Of a DNA stretch of 64,000 nt, positions 18,180 through 27,187 are shown piece after piece. The stretch covers positions 1 to 64,000 of the forward strand of contig NZ_JAKGUE010000011.1 of the NCBI RefSeq assembly GCF_021568795.1, given 5' to 3'. This stretch comes from Dethiosulfovibrio faecalis (lineage in GTDB: Bacteria; Synergistota; Synergistia; Synergistales; Dethiosulfovibrionaceae). A program made the translations under genes and the position numbers. Under the pieces are notes generated by a model. It had not been told where the DNA came from, did no database searches, and saw only the letters and a list, made by a program, of their open reading frames with translations. Numbering within the stretch: position 1 is the stretch's first letter; each line of letters starts with the position of its first letter.

Positions 18180-18301
18180 GTGTCGCACCTCCAGGGAGCC
18201 TCTCTCGGCTCGCTAAACTAGTCTATCATGAGACACCTATTTGGGCAGGCAGGGCCCACAAGAGCTATATTTTATGTGCCCAACCCCAAAACATCACCCC
18301 T

Positions 18302-18342
18302 AGAAGGCTAGGACCGTCTCCATCGGACGGTCCTAGCCTTCT
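18302..18342. terminator. Bidirectional-looking terminator after the enoyl-CoA hydratase gene
   Basis: A perfect 17-bp stem (18302-18318 with 18326-18342; 7-nt loop). It ends the leftward enoyl-CoA hydratase gene, whose stop is at 18353. A T run follows it on the plus strand, where only the IS remnant lies upstream. Confidence 0.75.
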
Positions 18343-18352
18343 TTAACTCCTG

Positions 18353-19132
18353 CTACCTCCCCTGCCAAACCGGGGTTCGCTTCCCCAGAAAAGCCTCCAG
18401 CCCCTCCCTGGCGTCTTCCGTCGCGGCCAGTGCGGCGAATCTTTCTCCTGCGGCCTCTATGGCCCGCTCCAACGGCAGGCTTTCCATCTGCTGCAATCCC
18501 CTCTTGCCGGTCTTCAGGGCAAGAGGGCTCTTTTTAGCCAGCTTCTTTGCGAATTCCATGGTGGCCTCCTCCAGCTTTTCCTGGGGAACCACCCGATAGG
18601 CTATGCCCAGTTTCAGGGCCTCCTCGGCGGGGATGAAGTCCCCGGTGAGAACATACTGAAGAGCCCGTTTAGGGCCTATCCAGCGGGAAAGCTGATACCC
18701 CGGTTCCAGACAGATCAGCCCCACGTTTATGGCGGTGGTTCCGAAAACGGCGTTCTCCGCCGCCACTATGAAGTCGCAGGCCAGGGCCAGCCCGGCTCCG
18801 TTGGCCAGTGTATAGCCCTGAACCGAGGCGATAACCGGCTTGGACATGGAGAAGAGGACGTTGTTGTGTCGGTCCATCAGCCGCAAAAAATCCCTAATCT
18901 CATGGCGTTCTTTGGACAGAAACTCTTTCAGGTCTATCCCTGTGGAAAAGTTCTTTCCCGCCCCGTCCAGCACGACGACCACCACCGACGGATCGGACTC
19001 CATGGCCTCCAGCGAATCGCATAGACCTCTTGCCAGCTCGGTGGAGAAGGTGTTCATCGACTCCGGCCTGTTCAACGTGATTCGTCCTACTCCATCATCG
19101 ACCTTCGTTATAACCGTTTTCGACTCCGTCAT
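18353..19132 (-). CDS. Enoyl-CoA hydratase/isomerase family protein
   Basis: 259 aa, normal length for the crotonase family. Visible features are the oxyanion-hole segments SMSKPVIASVQGYTLANGAG (about residues 94-113) and the 130s region GTTAINVGLICLEPGYQLSRWIG. In true hydratases two Glu residues sit at these places; here Leu-Glu-Pro occupies the second, so hydratase chemistry is plausible but isomerase or other crotonase activity cannot be excluded. AGGAGGAA lies before the ATG. Transcribed away from the GntR-controlled operon; a link to acyl-CoA degradation there is possible. Confidence 0.85.
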   Translation of the reverse strand: MTESKTVITKVDDGVGRITLNRPESMNTFSTELARGLCDSLEAMESDPSVVVVVLDGAGKNFSTGIDLKEFLSKERHEIRDFLRLMDRHNNVLFSMSKPVIASVQGYTLANGAGLALACDFIVAAENAVFGTTAINVGLICLEPGYQLSRWIGPKRALQYVLTGDFIPAEEALKLGIAYRVVPQEKLEEATMEFAKKLAKKSPLALKTGKRGLQQMESLPLERAIEAAGERFAALAATEDAREGLEAFLGKRTPVWQGR

Positions 19133-19161
19133 TTTATTATTCCTCCTCGAAACGAAAAACC

Positions 19162-19170
19162 ACTATACCA
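19162..19170 (-). promoter_or_regulatory. Candidate extended -10 for the enoyl-CoA hydratase gene
   Basis: On the minus strand TGGTATAGT lies 30 nt upstream of the ATG. No good -35 was found at 16-18 nt. Confidence 0.4.
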
Positions 19171-19559
19171 GCCGTTTCCACGAAAATCCTTCTCAACTAT
19201 ACACGGCCCCTTTTAGCTGTCAAAGAGGCTTTATCAGGCAAAAAAACAGCTCTTCCCCGCCACAGAAGGTGCTTTTTTGCAAAAAAACGGCTTTTTTCAT
19301 CTGCCGAAACACACCAAAAAAACGCCGAACATTCAGTCCGATAAAGTTCATAGCTCCCCAGCGAAAGGGCTTTACACAGATGAAACATCACAAGGTTGTT
19401 TTTTTTGACCTTTTTTGCTCAGACTTCGAGTCGCAGCTTTCTATATAAATTTAATAATTTTGTACTTTAACGTTCAAGTATACTGTATAAGAGGCGAAAA
19501 CATTTTGATTTTCAAGTTTAGTTACCGTATAGTGGTAATAACGCAGGTGCTGTACAACT
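19171..19559. other. AT-rich intergenic region, no gene seen
   Basis: This stretch is rich in A and T runs, including a near-palindromic TTTTTTGCAAAAAA around 19273-19287 and several further homopolymer tracts, and carries no credible coding frame. It separates the leftward enoyl-CoA hydratase gene from the GntR gene. Phased A-tracts suggest curved DNA and a regulatory region, but no specific site was identified apart from the features listed on each side. Confidence 0.5.
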
Positions 19560-19578
19560 TGTATGGAACTGGAATACA
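19560..19578 (+). promoter_or_regulatory. Possible GntR autoregulatory operator
   Basis: TGTAT (19560-19564) and ATACA (19574-19578) form an inverted repeat with a 9-nt centre, 36 nt before the GntR start codon. FadR-class GntR proteins bind short T-GT/AC-A palindromes, so the site is plausible, but the arms are only 5 bp. Confidence 0.3.
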
Positions 19579-19613
19579 TACACTAAAGTGCCATTTCGAG
19601 AGGAGGCACCGCA

Positions 19614-20240
19614 TTGAGGACCCGAAAAAAGGATCTGGCCTACAAGGCGATCAAACAGATGATCATGGATAAAGAGCTTACGGAGGAACACTACGTATCG
19701 GAGAACAATCTGGCAAAAAAGCTCGATATGAGCAGAACTCCTGTGAGGGAGGCTCTGCTCCGGCTGCAATCGGAGGGATTCATAAACATCATCCCCAACA
19801 AGGGAGCAGTTGTCAGCAATGTCTCGGTGGTCATCGCCAAGGAGTTCTACGACATGAGGATGGCCATAGAGGAGTTCGTTGTCCGCAACGTGGCGGACAG
19901 GCTCACTCAGGAACACCTTGAGCACATGGATCTATTGTTGAAGGAGCAGGAAAAAGCCTGCGAGAAAGGCGATCTGGACGGTTATCTGAGAGCAGACAGC
20001 GAGTTTCACGATTATTTTCTGCTCATATACGAAAACCAGACCATATGGGACGCCATATTGCAGGTGAGACAGCGGTTTCACGCCGTAGGAGTAAACGTCC
20101 TGTCGACCCAGAAGGACATCTGGACGTCTCTGGCCTATCACAAGGAGATAGTGGACGCACTGAAACAGGGTGATGTGGAGAGGGCGGTTCAGGTGACCCA
20201 CGACCATCTGAAGTTCGGCAAAACCAACCTTATACGTTGA
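19614..20240 (+). CDS. GntR-family transcriptional regulator (FadR/FCD type)
   Basis: 208 aa. The N-terminal winged helix (about residues 5-70) contains the recognition helix region KLDMSRTPVREALLRLQSEGF, typical of GntR. The C-terminal all-helical domain (about 75-205) with EFHDYFLLIYEN and a final HxxH-like HDHLKFG fits the FCD ligand-binding fold, which usually senses organic acids through a metal. The start is a TTG with AGGAGG 7 nt upstream. It precedes the 2-oxoacid dehydrogenase/TRAP operon and is its likely regulator. Confidence 0.85.
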   Translation: MRTRKKDLAYKAIKQMIMDKELTEEHYVSENNLAKKLDMSRTPVREALLRLQSEGFINIIPNKGAVVSNVSVVIAKEFYDMRMAIEEFVVRNVADRLTQEHLEHMDLLLKEQEKACEKGDLDGYLRADSEFHDYFLLIYENQTIWDAILQVRQRFHAVGVNVLSTQKDIWTSLAYHKEIVDALKQGDVERAVQVTHDHLKFGKTNLIR

Positions 20241-20333
20241 CCCGTATCGAAGACTGCAGCTTCGTTGGGAATAGATAGCCAAAAACGCGAGTGCGAGGGT
20301 GAAAGGTACAACACAAAGAGGAGGGTGCGGCAT

Positions 20334-21338
20334 ATGTGTGCGAAAGCGATCCTTAAAGAGCCGACGATCCCGGTCAAGAATTACGATCGAGATCTGTTGA
20401 TAGAGCTCTACCGCAAGATGGTCTCGATCCGTCTCTTCGAGCAGAAGGTCGAACATCATTTCCTGGCCGGGGATATTCCCGGTTTCGTCCATCTGTACAT
20501 CGGAGAGGAAGGCATCGGCACCGGGGTGATGGCCAACCTTACCAAGGAAGACTATATCGAGAGTACCCACAGAGGACACGGTCACACCATAGCCAAGGGC
20601 GCCGATCTGAATCGGATGATGGCGGAGATTTTCGGCAAGAAGACCGGCTATTGCAAGGGCAAGGGCGGTTCGATGCATATAGCGGACTTCAGCGTCGGCA
20701 TGCTTGGCGCCAACGGCATCGTCGGCGGAGGATATACCCTGGCCGTCGGAGCGGCTCTGGCCTCCAAGCTTCGTGAGGACGGCAGAATTTCCGTGGTGTT
20801 CTTCGGAGACGGAGCGTCCAACAGAGGCACCTTCCATGAGGCGCTGAACATGGCGGCGGCATGGAAACTGCCGGTCCTTTTCGTGTGCGAGAACAACGAG
20901 TGGGCCTCCACTACTCCCTATCTCACCACGACCTCGGTGGCGGACATAGCCGACCGGGCTCAGGGCTACGGTATTCCCGGCTATATGGTGGACGGCAACG
21001 ACGTCCTTTCCGTCTACGAGACCTCAAAGGAAGTGGTGGATTACATCCGTTCCGGCAACGGACCGGTTCTTCTCGAGTGCAAGACCTACAGGATAAAGGG
21101 ACACTTCGTCGGCGACCCCGAAAAGTACCGCACCAAGGAAGAGGTCCAGGAGGTCTTCGACAACAACAACCCGATAAACCGGTTCGAGGAGAAGGTTATC
21201 GAGGCGGGCGTTCTTTCCCGAGAGGACCTGGACGCAGTCTACGGCGAGGTGGAGGCGGCCATAGAAGAGGCCGTGCGCTATGCGTTGGAGAGCCCCGAGC
21301 CTGACCCCTCGGAGCTGTTCGACGATCTTTACGTGTAG
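20334..21338 (+). CDS. acoA: 2-oxoacid/acetoin dehydrogenase E1 alpha subunit
   Basis: 334 aa. Thiamine-diphosphate-dependent E1 alpha chain; with E1 beta it decarboxylates a 2-oxo acid or cleaves acetoin and passes the acyl group to lipoyl-E2. The ThDP motif GDGAS (158-162) to ENN (186-188) is intact, as is the STHRGHGH region near residue 78. Closest in pattern to acetoin dehydrogenase and short pyruvate dehydrogenase E1 alpha chains. The start at 20334 has AGGAGGG 8 nt upstream; an in-frame ATG at 20265 lacks one. First structural gene after gntR. Confidence 0.85.
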   Translation: MCAKAILKEPTIPVKNYDRDLLIELYRKMVSIRLFEQKVEHHFLAGDIPGFVHLYIGEEGIGTGVMANLTKEDYIESTHRGHGHTIAKGADLNRMMAEIFGKKTGYCKGKGGSMHIADFSVGMLGANGIVGGGYTLAVGAALASKLREDGRISVVFFGDGASNRGTFHEALNMAAAWKLPVLFVCENNEWASTTPYLTTTSVADIADRAQGYGIPGYMVDGNDVLSVYETSKEVVDYIRSGNGPVLLECKTYRIKGHFVGDPEKYRTKEEVQEVFDNNNPINRFEEKVIEAGVLSREDLDAVYGEVEAAIEEAVRYALESPEPDPSELFDDLYV

Positions 21339-21356
21339 AGGCTGGAGGGATCTATT

Positions 21357-22340
21357 ATGGCTGAGACAAAGAAGATCACATTCTCCCAGGCCACCCTTGA
21401 GGCCATGCAGGAGGAGATGGAGAGAGACGATACCGTCTTCGTGATGGGCGAGGACATCGCCAGACAGGGCGGCATTTTCGGACAGTTCAAGGGACTTCCC
21501 GACTCTTTCGGTTCCGACAGGGTCCGAGACACCCCGATAACCGAGACCGCCATCGTAGGAGCGGCGGTAGGAGCCGCTCTGGCCGGGATGCGCCCCATAG
21601 CGGATATGCACTTCGCCGACTTCATGCTGGTCTGCGGAGACGAGATATACAACCAGATGGCCAAGGTCCACTATATGTTCGGCGGCCAGAAGACCGTTCC
21701 CATGGTGCTTCGCGCCCCGGACGGACTGATAAATCAGGCGGCAGCCCAACACTCCCAGAGCCTGGAGGCTATATTCCAGCACATACCGGGCCTCAAGGTA
21801 GTGGCTCCGTCCAACCCGGCGGACGCCAAGGGCCTCCTCAAGTCGGCCATAAGGGACGACAACCCGGTCATCTATTTCGAGCACAAGGCCCTGTTCAATA
21901 CCAAGGGCGAAGTTCCCGTAGAGGAGTATTTCACCCCCATCGGAAAGGCCGACATAGTGACGGAGGGGTCGGATCTGACCATAGTTTCCTACTCGAACTG
22001 CCTCCAGACGGTGGCTAAACCCGTAGCGGAGATGGCGGAGAAGGAGGGTATTTCGGTTGAGCTGATAGACCTTCGTACCATCTCCCCCATAGACAAGGAC
22101 GCCATTCTGGAGTCGGTGGCCAAGACCAGCCGTCTCGCGATAATACACGAAGCTGTGAAGCAGGGCGGAGTCGGTGGCGAGATCGCCGCAATAGTCGCAG
22201 AGGAAGGCCTGGACTACCTGGACGCCCCGATAATGCGTTTCGGATCTCCCTTCACGCCGGTTCCCTTCGCCAGACCTCTGGAGCAGGCTTACCGTCTCAA
22301 ACCGGAGGCCATCCTAGAGGGCATCAAGAGGATGTTCTAG
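21357..22340 (+). CDS. acoB: 2-oxoacid/acetoin dehydrogenase E1 beta subunit
   Basis: 327 aa, full length. Signatures: MGEDIARQGGIFG near residue 31, RVRDTPITETAIVGAAVGAA near 55, and the C-terminal transketolase fold (VELIDLRTISPIDKDAI near 220). It forms the alpha2beta2 E1 with the preceding gene, 18 bp away. Substrate (acetoin, pyruvate or branched 2-oxo acid) cannot be fixed from sequence alone. Confidence 0.85.
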   Translation: MAETKKITFSQATLEAMQEEMERDDTVFVMGEDIARQGGIFGQFKGLPDSFGSDRVRDTPITETAIVGAAVGAALAGMRPIADMHFADFMLVCGDEIYNQMAKVHYMFGGQKTVPMVLRAPDGLINQAAAQHSQSLEAIFQHIPGLKVVAPSNPADAKGLLKSAIRDDNPVIYFEHKALFNTKGEVPVEEYFTPIGKADIVTEGSDLTIVSYSNCLQTVAKPVAEMAEKEGISVELIDLRTISPIDKDAILESVAKTSRLAIIHEAVKQGGVGGEIAAIVAEEGLDYLDAPIMRFGSPFTPVPFARPLEQAYRLKPEAILEGIKRMF

Positions 22341-22343
22341 CCC

Positions 22344-22850
22344 ATGGGGACCTTCGAGGCGGCGACGCCCAGAGGAGCCAGACGGATAGCGGTTCGAATA
22401 ACCCCGGGCAGCGACTTGTTCCAGGGGATAAGAGATGTCTGCCGCCATTTCGGCATAACCTGCGCCTCCGTCGAGAGCGCTCTGGGAAGCCTGGCATCTG
22501 CCACAGTGGTGTGTATATCCGACGACTCCGAATCCCCCTCGGGGGCCTCCTACAAAGAGCCGACCCATATCGAGGCTCCTATGGAACTGGTAGCCCTCTG
22601 TGGAACGGTAGGCGCCATGGATGGGGAGACCTCCATACATCTTCACGGAACGGTGGCGCTGGACGAGAAAACGCCCTACTGCGGACACCTGGTAGACGAC
22701 GGGAAGAACACCGTTCTGGCTACAGTGGAGATGCAGATAGTGGAGCTTATAGGGATGAACTGGGTCCGTCGTCACGACCCGGAGACAGGTTTCACTCTTT
22801 TCAAACCGGAAGACAGCCGTTATCCGGATATCGGAGAGCCCGGGAGGTGA
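22344..22850 (+). CDS. PPC/DUF296 domain protein
   Basis: 168 aa. The whole protein matches the PPC (plant and prokaryote conserved, DUF296) fold: an N-terminal RIAVRITPGSDLFQGI, a central segment on extended strands with SIHLHGTVAL near residue 98 and GHLVDDGKNTVLATVEMQIVE. Stand-alone bacterial PPC proteins are trimeric and of unknown function; some are proposed DNA binders. It begins 3 nt after acoB, so it belongs to the operon. A regulatory or small-molecule-binding role tied to the dehydrogenase substrate is inference. Confidence 0.75.
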   Translation: MGTFEAATPRGARRIAVRITPGSDLFQGIRDVCRHFGITCASVESALGSLASATVVCISDDSESPSGASYKEPTHIEAPMELVALCGTVGAMDGETSIHLHGTVALDEKTPYCGHLVDDGKNTVLATVEMQIVELIGMNWVRRHDPETGFTLFKPEDSRYPDIGEPGR

Positions 22851-22916
22851 TCGTTCAGGAATAAAACGCGGTCGATGTGTTTCGATAGGCTTCGTATATA
22901 TCAAGGAGGGAAAAAC

Positions 22917-23996
22917 ATGAGGAAAGTGGTTTCTGCGGTTCTGCTGGCAACTCTGGTCCTTTGTTTCGCAGCTCCCGGCTTCGCGGCGTACAAGAGCGAG
23001 TACAAGATGAGCGTCGTCCCCGGCGCCATAACCCCCTGGGGAATGGGCGCGGGATACTTCGCCGATCTGGTCAAGGAACGCACCGACGGACGGGTGAACA
23101 TAAAGGTCTACTACTCGGGACAGCTTTTCGCCGGTAAACAGACCTCCGAGTTCCTGCTTCTTCGCAACGGCGCCATAGACTTCTCCCTGGCATCGACCAT
23201 CAACTGGTCTCCCCAGGTCAACGAGCTGAACCTTCCGGCTCTGCCCTTCTTCATCTCCGCCAACGGGGATGATCGTTACGCCGCCATGGACGCCATCGAA
23301 AACGGCAAATCGGGAAAGATGATGGTCGACGCGGTGGAGAAGAAAGGCGTCAAGTTCCTCGCCTGGGGTGAGAACGGATTCCGCGAGATGACCAACAGCG
23401 TCAGAGAAGTAGCCTCTCCAGAGGACATGAAGGACCTCAAGCTTCGGGTCGTCGGCAGCCCCATATATATCGACACCTTCAAAGCCCTGGGAGCCAACCC
23501 GATCAACATGAACTGGTCCGAGGCGACCACCGCCTTCCAGCAGCGAGTCGTGGACGGTCAGGAGAACCCTCTTACCGGAATCTGCATCCCCGTCAAGATC
23601 TGGAACTACCATAAGTTCCTCACCAACTGGCACTATGTCATCGACCCCCTCCTTCTGTGCACCAACCCGAAGACCTGGAAGGGCTTCTCCGAGGAGGACC
23701 AGAAGATCATAGCCCAGGCCGCGGTTGATGCCATGAAGTACCAGAAGGCCGTAGCCAGAGCCGGTCTCGACGACGGCGAATCCGTCGCATATCTCGAGAG
23801 CATCAATATCACTCCCGAATATCCCAATCCCTACGCGACCTGCGAGGAAGAGGGCATGACCGTCACCAATCTGACTCCGGAAAACCTCAAGGCCTTCCGT
23901 GACGCTACCGCCCAGGTACGTGCCGACTGGACCAAGAAGCTCGGTGCCGAGCTTGTCGCGGCAGCCGAGGAGGACATGGCATCCATCAATAAGTAA
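22917..23996 (+). CDS. TRAP transporter periplasmic substrate-binding protein (DctP family)
   Basis: 359 aa from the ATG at 22917 (AAGGAGGG upstream; a signal peptide starts here with cleavage after GFA). Mature features: YKMSVVPGAITPWG, FADLVKERTDGRVNIKVY, and LRVVGSPIY near residue 180 with the conserved Arg that binds substrate carboxylates. DctP captures organic acids and hands them to DctQM. It closely resembles the second DctP in this window (62098-63192), for example in the shared KALGANP and VDGQENP segments. Confidence 0.9.
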   Translation: MRKVVSAVLLATLVLCFAAPGFAAYKSEYKMSVVPGAITPWGMGAGYFADLVKERTDGRVNIKVYYSGQLFAGKQTSEFLLLRNGAIDFSLASTINWSPQVNELNLPALPFFISANGDDRYAAMDAIENGKSGKMMVDAVEKKGVKFLAWGENGFREMTNSVREVASPEDMKDLKLRVVGSPIYIDTFKALGANPINMNWSEATTAFQQRVVDGQENPLTGICIPVKIWNYHKFLTNWHYVIDPLLLCTNPKTWKGFSEEDQKIIAQAAVDAMKYQKAVARAGLDDGESVAYLESINITPEYPNPYATCEEEGMTVTNLTPENLKAFRDATAQVRADWTKKLGAELVAAAEEDMASINK

Positions 23997-24019
23997 AGAA
24001 CCACGTAACTAAAGAAACC

Positions 24020-24051
24020 GGAGGGGGAGGACGGCTCTCCCCTTCCCCTCC
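24020..24051 (+). promoter_or_regulatory. Intercistronic hairpin between dctP and dctQ
   Basis: GGAGGGG (24020-24026) pairs with CCCCTCC (24045-24051), with further inner pairing. It has no T run. Such hairpins after a binding-protein gene often protect its mRNA or reduce read-through, giving more DctP than permease. Confidence 0.5.
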
Positions 24052-24078
24052 TTCACAGACCGAAAGGGGTGGCGGCTA

Positions 24079-24549
24079 GTGATAGCTAAATTTTTCGATC
24101 ACTTCGAGGAGATACTTGGATCGATTCTGGTCGCCGTAATGGTGACCATCTCCTTCGTAAACGTGATAACCAGATATTTTATAAGGATGTCTCTTTCCTG
24201 GTCCGAGGAGATAACGGTAAACCTTTTCGTATGGGTGGTCATGCTCGGAACGGCCATAGCCTTCAAGAAAGGCTCCCATCTGGGAATGGAGTTCATATAC
24301 GAGAGGTTTCCCGACCGTATCAAGAAGGTTTTGTTCCTTCTCTCGGCAATTTTATCGATAGCTTTCTTCGTCGTTCTCGGATGGCTCGGAGCCATAGAGG
24401 TCAAAGACGAGATAGATCTCTGCGTAATAACCGAGTCCCTGGCGATACCGGTTTGGTACTACACCATAGCTATACCGGTCTTCTCGGTTCTGGTCGTCTT
24501 CAGAATACTCCAGAACGTGGTCAAGTCCCTCAGGGACCACACTTACTAA
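24079..24549 (+). CDS. TRAP transporter small permease (DctQ family)
   Basis: 156 aa with four predicted membrane helices (about 13-33, 50-70, 86-106, 127-147). The segment WSEEITVNLFVWVVMLGTAIAF is the usual DctQ signature. Start is a GTG at 24079. It sits between dctP and dctM with 12 bp to dctM. Confidence 0.85.
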   Translation: MIAKFFDHFEEILGSILVAVMVTISFVNVITRYFIRMSLSWSEEITVNLFVWVVMLGTAIAFKKGSHLGMEFIYERFPDRIKKVLFLLSAILSIAFFVVLGWLGAIEVKDEIDLCVITESLAIPVWYYTIAIPVFSVLVVFRILQNVVKSLRDHTY

Positions 24550-24561
24550 GGGGGCAAGACA

Positions 24562-25857
24562 ATGGATTTTTCCGATCCCGCAATATGGACTCTAATTCTT
24601 TTCATCGTCCCCCTGCTGGTAAAGGTTCCCATAGCCATAGCCTTGGGAGGAGCGGCCGTAGCGGTGGTCCACTTCTGGGACATGGGGCTTCCCATGATCT
24701 CCTACAACTTTTTCGCCGGAATAGCCAAGTTTCCCCTGCTTGCCATACCTTTCTTCATCATGGCGGGGGTGATAATGGAAAAGGCCGGCATAGCCGAACG
24801 TATCATCGACCTCATGAAGAAAATGGTCGGCAATATGACCGGAGGCCTTGCCATAGCGACGGTGGCGGTTGCCACATTCTGGGGTGCGGTCAGCGGTTCC
24901 GGCCCGGCGACGGTCGCGGCTCTGGGACTGATACTGATACCGGGAATGGCCGTGGCCGGATACGATAAGCCGTTCGCCGCTGCTACGGTTTCGGTTGCAT
25001 CTGGGCTCGCCATAGTGATACCCCCGAGCATCGCCTTCATAGTTTACGGCGGCGTGGCAAACGTCTCCATACCGGCCCTCTTCGCCGCCGGATTCATACC
25101 GGGAGCCATAGTTGCTCTCTTCATGATGGGAGCGGTTTACCTGGTCTCCAAAAAGAAAGGCTACGGCGGAGGTGAACCTGCCAAACCAGGGGAGACCTTC
25201 ACGGCCTTCAAGAGATCCTTCTGGGGCATACTGGCCCCCGTAATAATCCTCGGAGGAATCTACGGAGGGATATTCACCCCCACAGAGGCGGCGGCGGTAG
25301 CCGTGTTCTACGGTCTTTTCGTCGGGGTGTTCGTCTACAGAAAGATAAATTCCCTCAAGGTGGTCTACGAGATACTGTCCTCCACCGTCGTGGCCACATC
25401 GGTCGTCATGATAGTGGTTACCTGCGCCGGACTGTTTTCCTGGGTCGGAGCTACGGTGGGTCTGATCGAGAAGGCCGCAGGAGTTCTCCTCGGCATATCC
25501 CAGTCTCAGTGGGTAATACTGTTTATGATCAACATAATCCTGCTGTTCGCCGGGATGGTGCTGGACGCGATATCCATATACTACGTGTTTCTGCCCATAC
25601 TCCTGCCTATCATGGCCCACTTCGGCTGGGATCCCATCTGGTTCGGAGTCATGATGACCATCAACCTGGCGGTAGGACAGGTGACCCCTCCCGTGGCGGT
25701 CAACCTCTACGTGGGGGCCAACATAAGCGGACTGACCATAGAGGACATAAGCCGTCCGGCCATTCCTCTCATACTGGCCGCCCTGCTCGCACTTATCGTC
25801 GTTATCCTCTTCCCCCAGCTTTCGACCTGGATGCCGAACATGCTGGGACTTAACTAG
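24562..25857 (+). CDS. TRAP transporter large permease (DctM family)
   Basis: 431 aa, about 12 membrane helices, the sodium-driven translocation subunit. Signatures: LLAIPFFIMAGVIMEKAGIAERII, AVSGSGPATVAALG, IPPSIAFIVYGG, and FTPTEAAAVAVFYG. It is the last TRAP gene and is followed 12 bp later by the E2 gene, so uptake and oxidation genes are transcribed together. Confidence 0.9.
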   Translation: MDFSDPAIWTLILFIVPLLVKVPIAIALGGAAVAVVHFWDMGLPMISYNFFAGIAKFPLLAIPFFIMAGVIMEKAGIAERIIDLMKKMVGNMTGGLAIATVAVATFWGAVSGSGPATVAALGLILIPGMAVAGYDKPFAAATVSVASGLAIVIPPSIAFIVYGGVANVSIPALFAAGFIPGAIVALFMMGAVYLVSKKKGYGGGEPAKPGETFTAFKRSFWGILAPVIILGGIYGGIFTPTEAAAVAVFYGLFVGVFVYRKINSLKVVYEILSSTVVATSVVMIVVTCAGLFSWVGATVGLIEKAAGVLLGISQSQWVILFMINIILLFAGMVLDAISIYYVFLPILLPIMAHFGWDPIWFGVMMTINLAVGQVTPPVAVNLYVGANISGLTIEDISRPAIPLILAALLALIVVILFPQLSTWMPNMLGLN

Positions 25858-25869
25858 GAGGTGTCTCGT

Positions 25870-27174
25870 TTGTCGACCACTCTTACGATGCCGAAACTCG
25901 GCCTTACCATGACCGAGGGAACCGTATCCAAATGGATGAAGAAAGAGGGCGATCCCGTAAAGTCAGGGGAAGTCCTGTACGTAGTTTCCACCGATAAGAT
26001 AACCTACGAGGTCCAGGCCGAAAGGGACGGAGTTTTGCTAAAGGTCTACGTGGACGAAGACGGCTCCGTACCGGTAGGAGCGGATGTAGCCGTGATAGGA
26101 GACGAGGGCGAGTTCGTATCCGACGCAGCCCCCGCCTCGAACGAACCGATAGCCTCGAAAACCGAGACGGAGACGGCAGCTGCCGTGCCGTCGAAGATCG
26201 CAAAGCCACTGGCGAAGGGGAAGGTAAGGGCGACCCCGAAAGCCAGAAAGACCGCAAAGGAAAAGGGAATAGACCTTTCCACGGTGGTCGGAACCGGCCC
26301 GGACGGAAGGATAAAGAACAAAGACGTATTGGAAGCCGTCAAGAAAGGCCCCAAGGTCTCGCCTGTGGCTGCCAGGATGGCCGCCGACATGGGAGTCGAT
26401 CTCGCCACGATAAACGCCGATGGCCGGATAATGAAGGCCGACGTGATGGCCGCCACAGGAGCGGTCGTTCGCCAGGAGGCTGCGGATTCGGTCGTTCCCA
26501 TGTCCACCATGAGAAAGATCATAGCCCAGAGGATGCTGGAGAGCACCCTTACGGTACCCACCGTCACCTACGACATGGAGATAGACTGCTCCGCCATGAT
26601 GGAGCTGAGAGGCAAGGTAAAGGCAGCGGCTGCCGAATCGGGGGCAAAGGTGTCCTATAACGACATCATCATGATGGCCTGCGCCAGGGTCCTTCAGGAA
26701 CAGCCCATGTGCAACTGCTCCACCGACATGGAGAACATGACCTACATAATGCACTCGTCGGTCAACATCGGCCTGGCGGTGGCGGTAGATGGAGGACTTC
26801 TCGTACCCAACGTCAAGGACGTCCAGGACAAGGGGCTTCTGGATATAGCCAAGGGCACCGACGACCTGGTGGCGAGGGCCAGAGACAACAGGCTCATGCC
26901 TGCGGATATGGAGGGTGGAACCTTCACCGTTACCAACCTGGGGATGTTCGGTGTGGACAGCTTCACCCCCATCGTCAACCCGCCCGAGTCCTGCATATTG
27001 GCGGTCAACTCCATGAAGGAGAAGCCCGTCGTGGTGGACGGAAAGATAGAGGTTCGGACGATGACAACCCTCTGCCTGACCGCCGATCACCGCTCGGTGG
27101 ACGGTGCCGACGCGGCCAAATTCCTGGCCCGGCTGAAGGAACTTCTGGAGTCTCCGTGGCTCCTGTTGCTCTAA
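25870..27174 (+). CDS. acoC: Dihydrolipoamide acyltransferase (E2) of the 2-oxoacid dehydrogenase complex
   Basis: 434 aa. Start chosen as TTG at 25870 because AGGAGGTG (25856-25863) lies 6 nt before it; the GTG at 25861 overlaps that site. Domains: lipoyl domain (about 1-78; lipoylated Lys in STDKITYEV), an Ala/Pro/Lys linker, then two consecutive peripheral-subunit-binding-like segments (ATPKARKTAKEKGIDL and VSPVAARMAADMGVDL), then the catalytic acyltransferase domain with the active-site TADHRSVDG (His and Asp present) near residue 397. Two binding domains in a short E2 are unusual. Confidence 0.9.
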   Translation: MSTTLTMPKLGLTMTEGTVSKWMKKEGDPVKSGEVLYVVSTDKITYEVQAERDGVLLKVYVDEDGSVPVGADVAVIGDEGEFVSDAAPASNEPIASKTETETAAAVPSKIAKPLAKGKVRATPKARKTAKEKGIDLSTVVGTGPDGRIKNKDVLEAVKKGPKVSPVAARMAADMGVDLATINADGRIMKADVMAATGAVVRQEAADSVVPMSTMRKIIAQRMLESTLTVPTVTYDMEIDCSAMMELRGKVKAAAAESGAKVSYNDIIMMACARVLQEQPMCNCSTDMENMTYIMHSSVNIGLAVAVDGGLLVPNVKDVQDKGLLDIAKGTDDLVARARDNRLMPADMEGGTFTVTNLGMFGVDSFTPIVNPPESCILAVNSMKEKPVVVDGKIEVRTMTTLCLTADHRSVDGADAAKFLARLKELLESPWLLLL

Positions 27175-27187
27175 AGGGAGAGATTTT

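Noticed and set aside
19197-19448. Short frames on both strands in the AT-rich region before gntR
   Set aside because: Low-complexity Lys/Phe-rich frames caused by A and T runs, with no ribosome sites.
25861-25863. GTG start for the E2 gene
   Set aside because: It lies within AGGAGGTG; the TTG at 25870 has that site at an ideal 6-nt distance.
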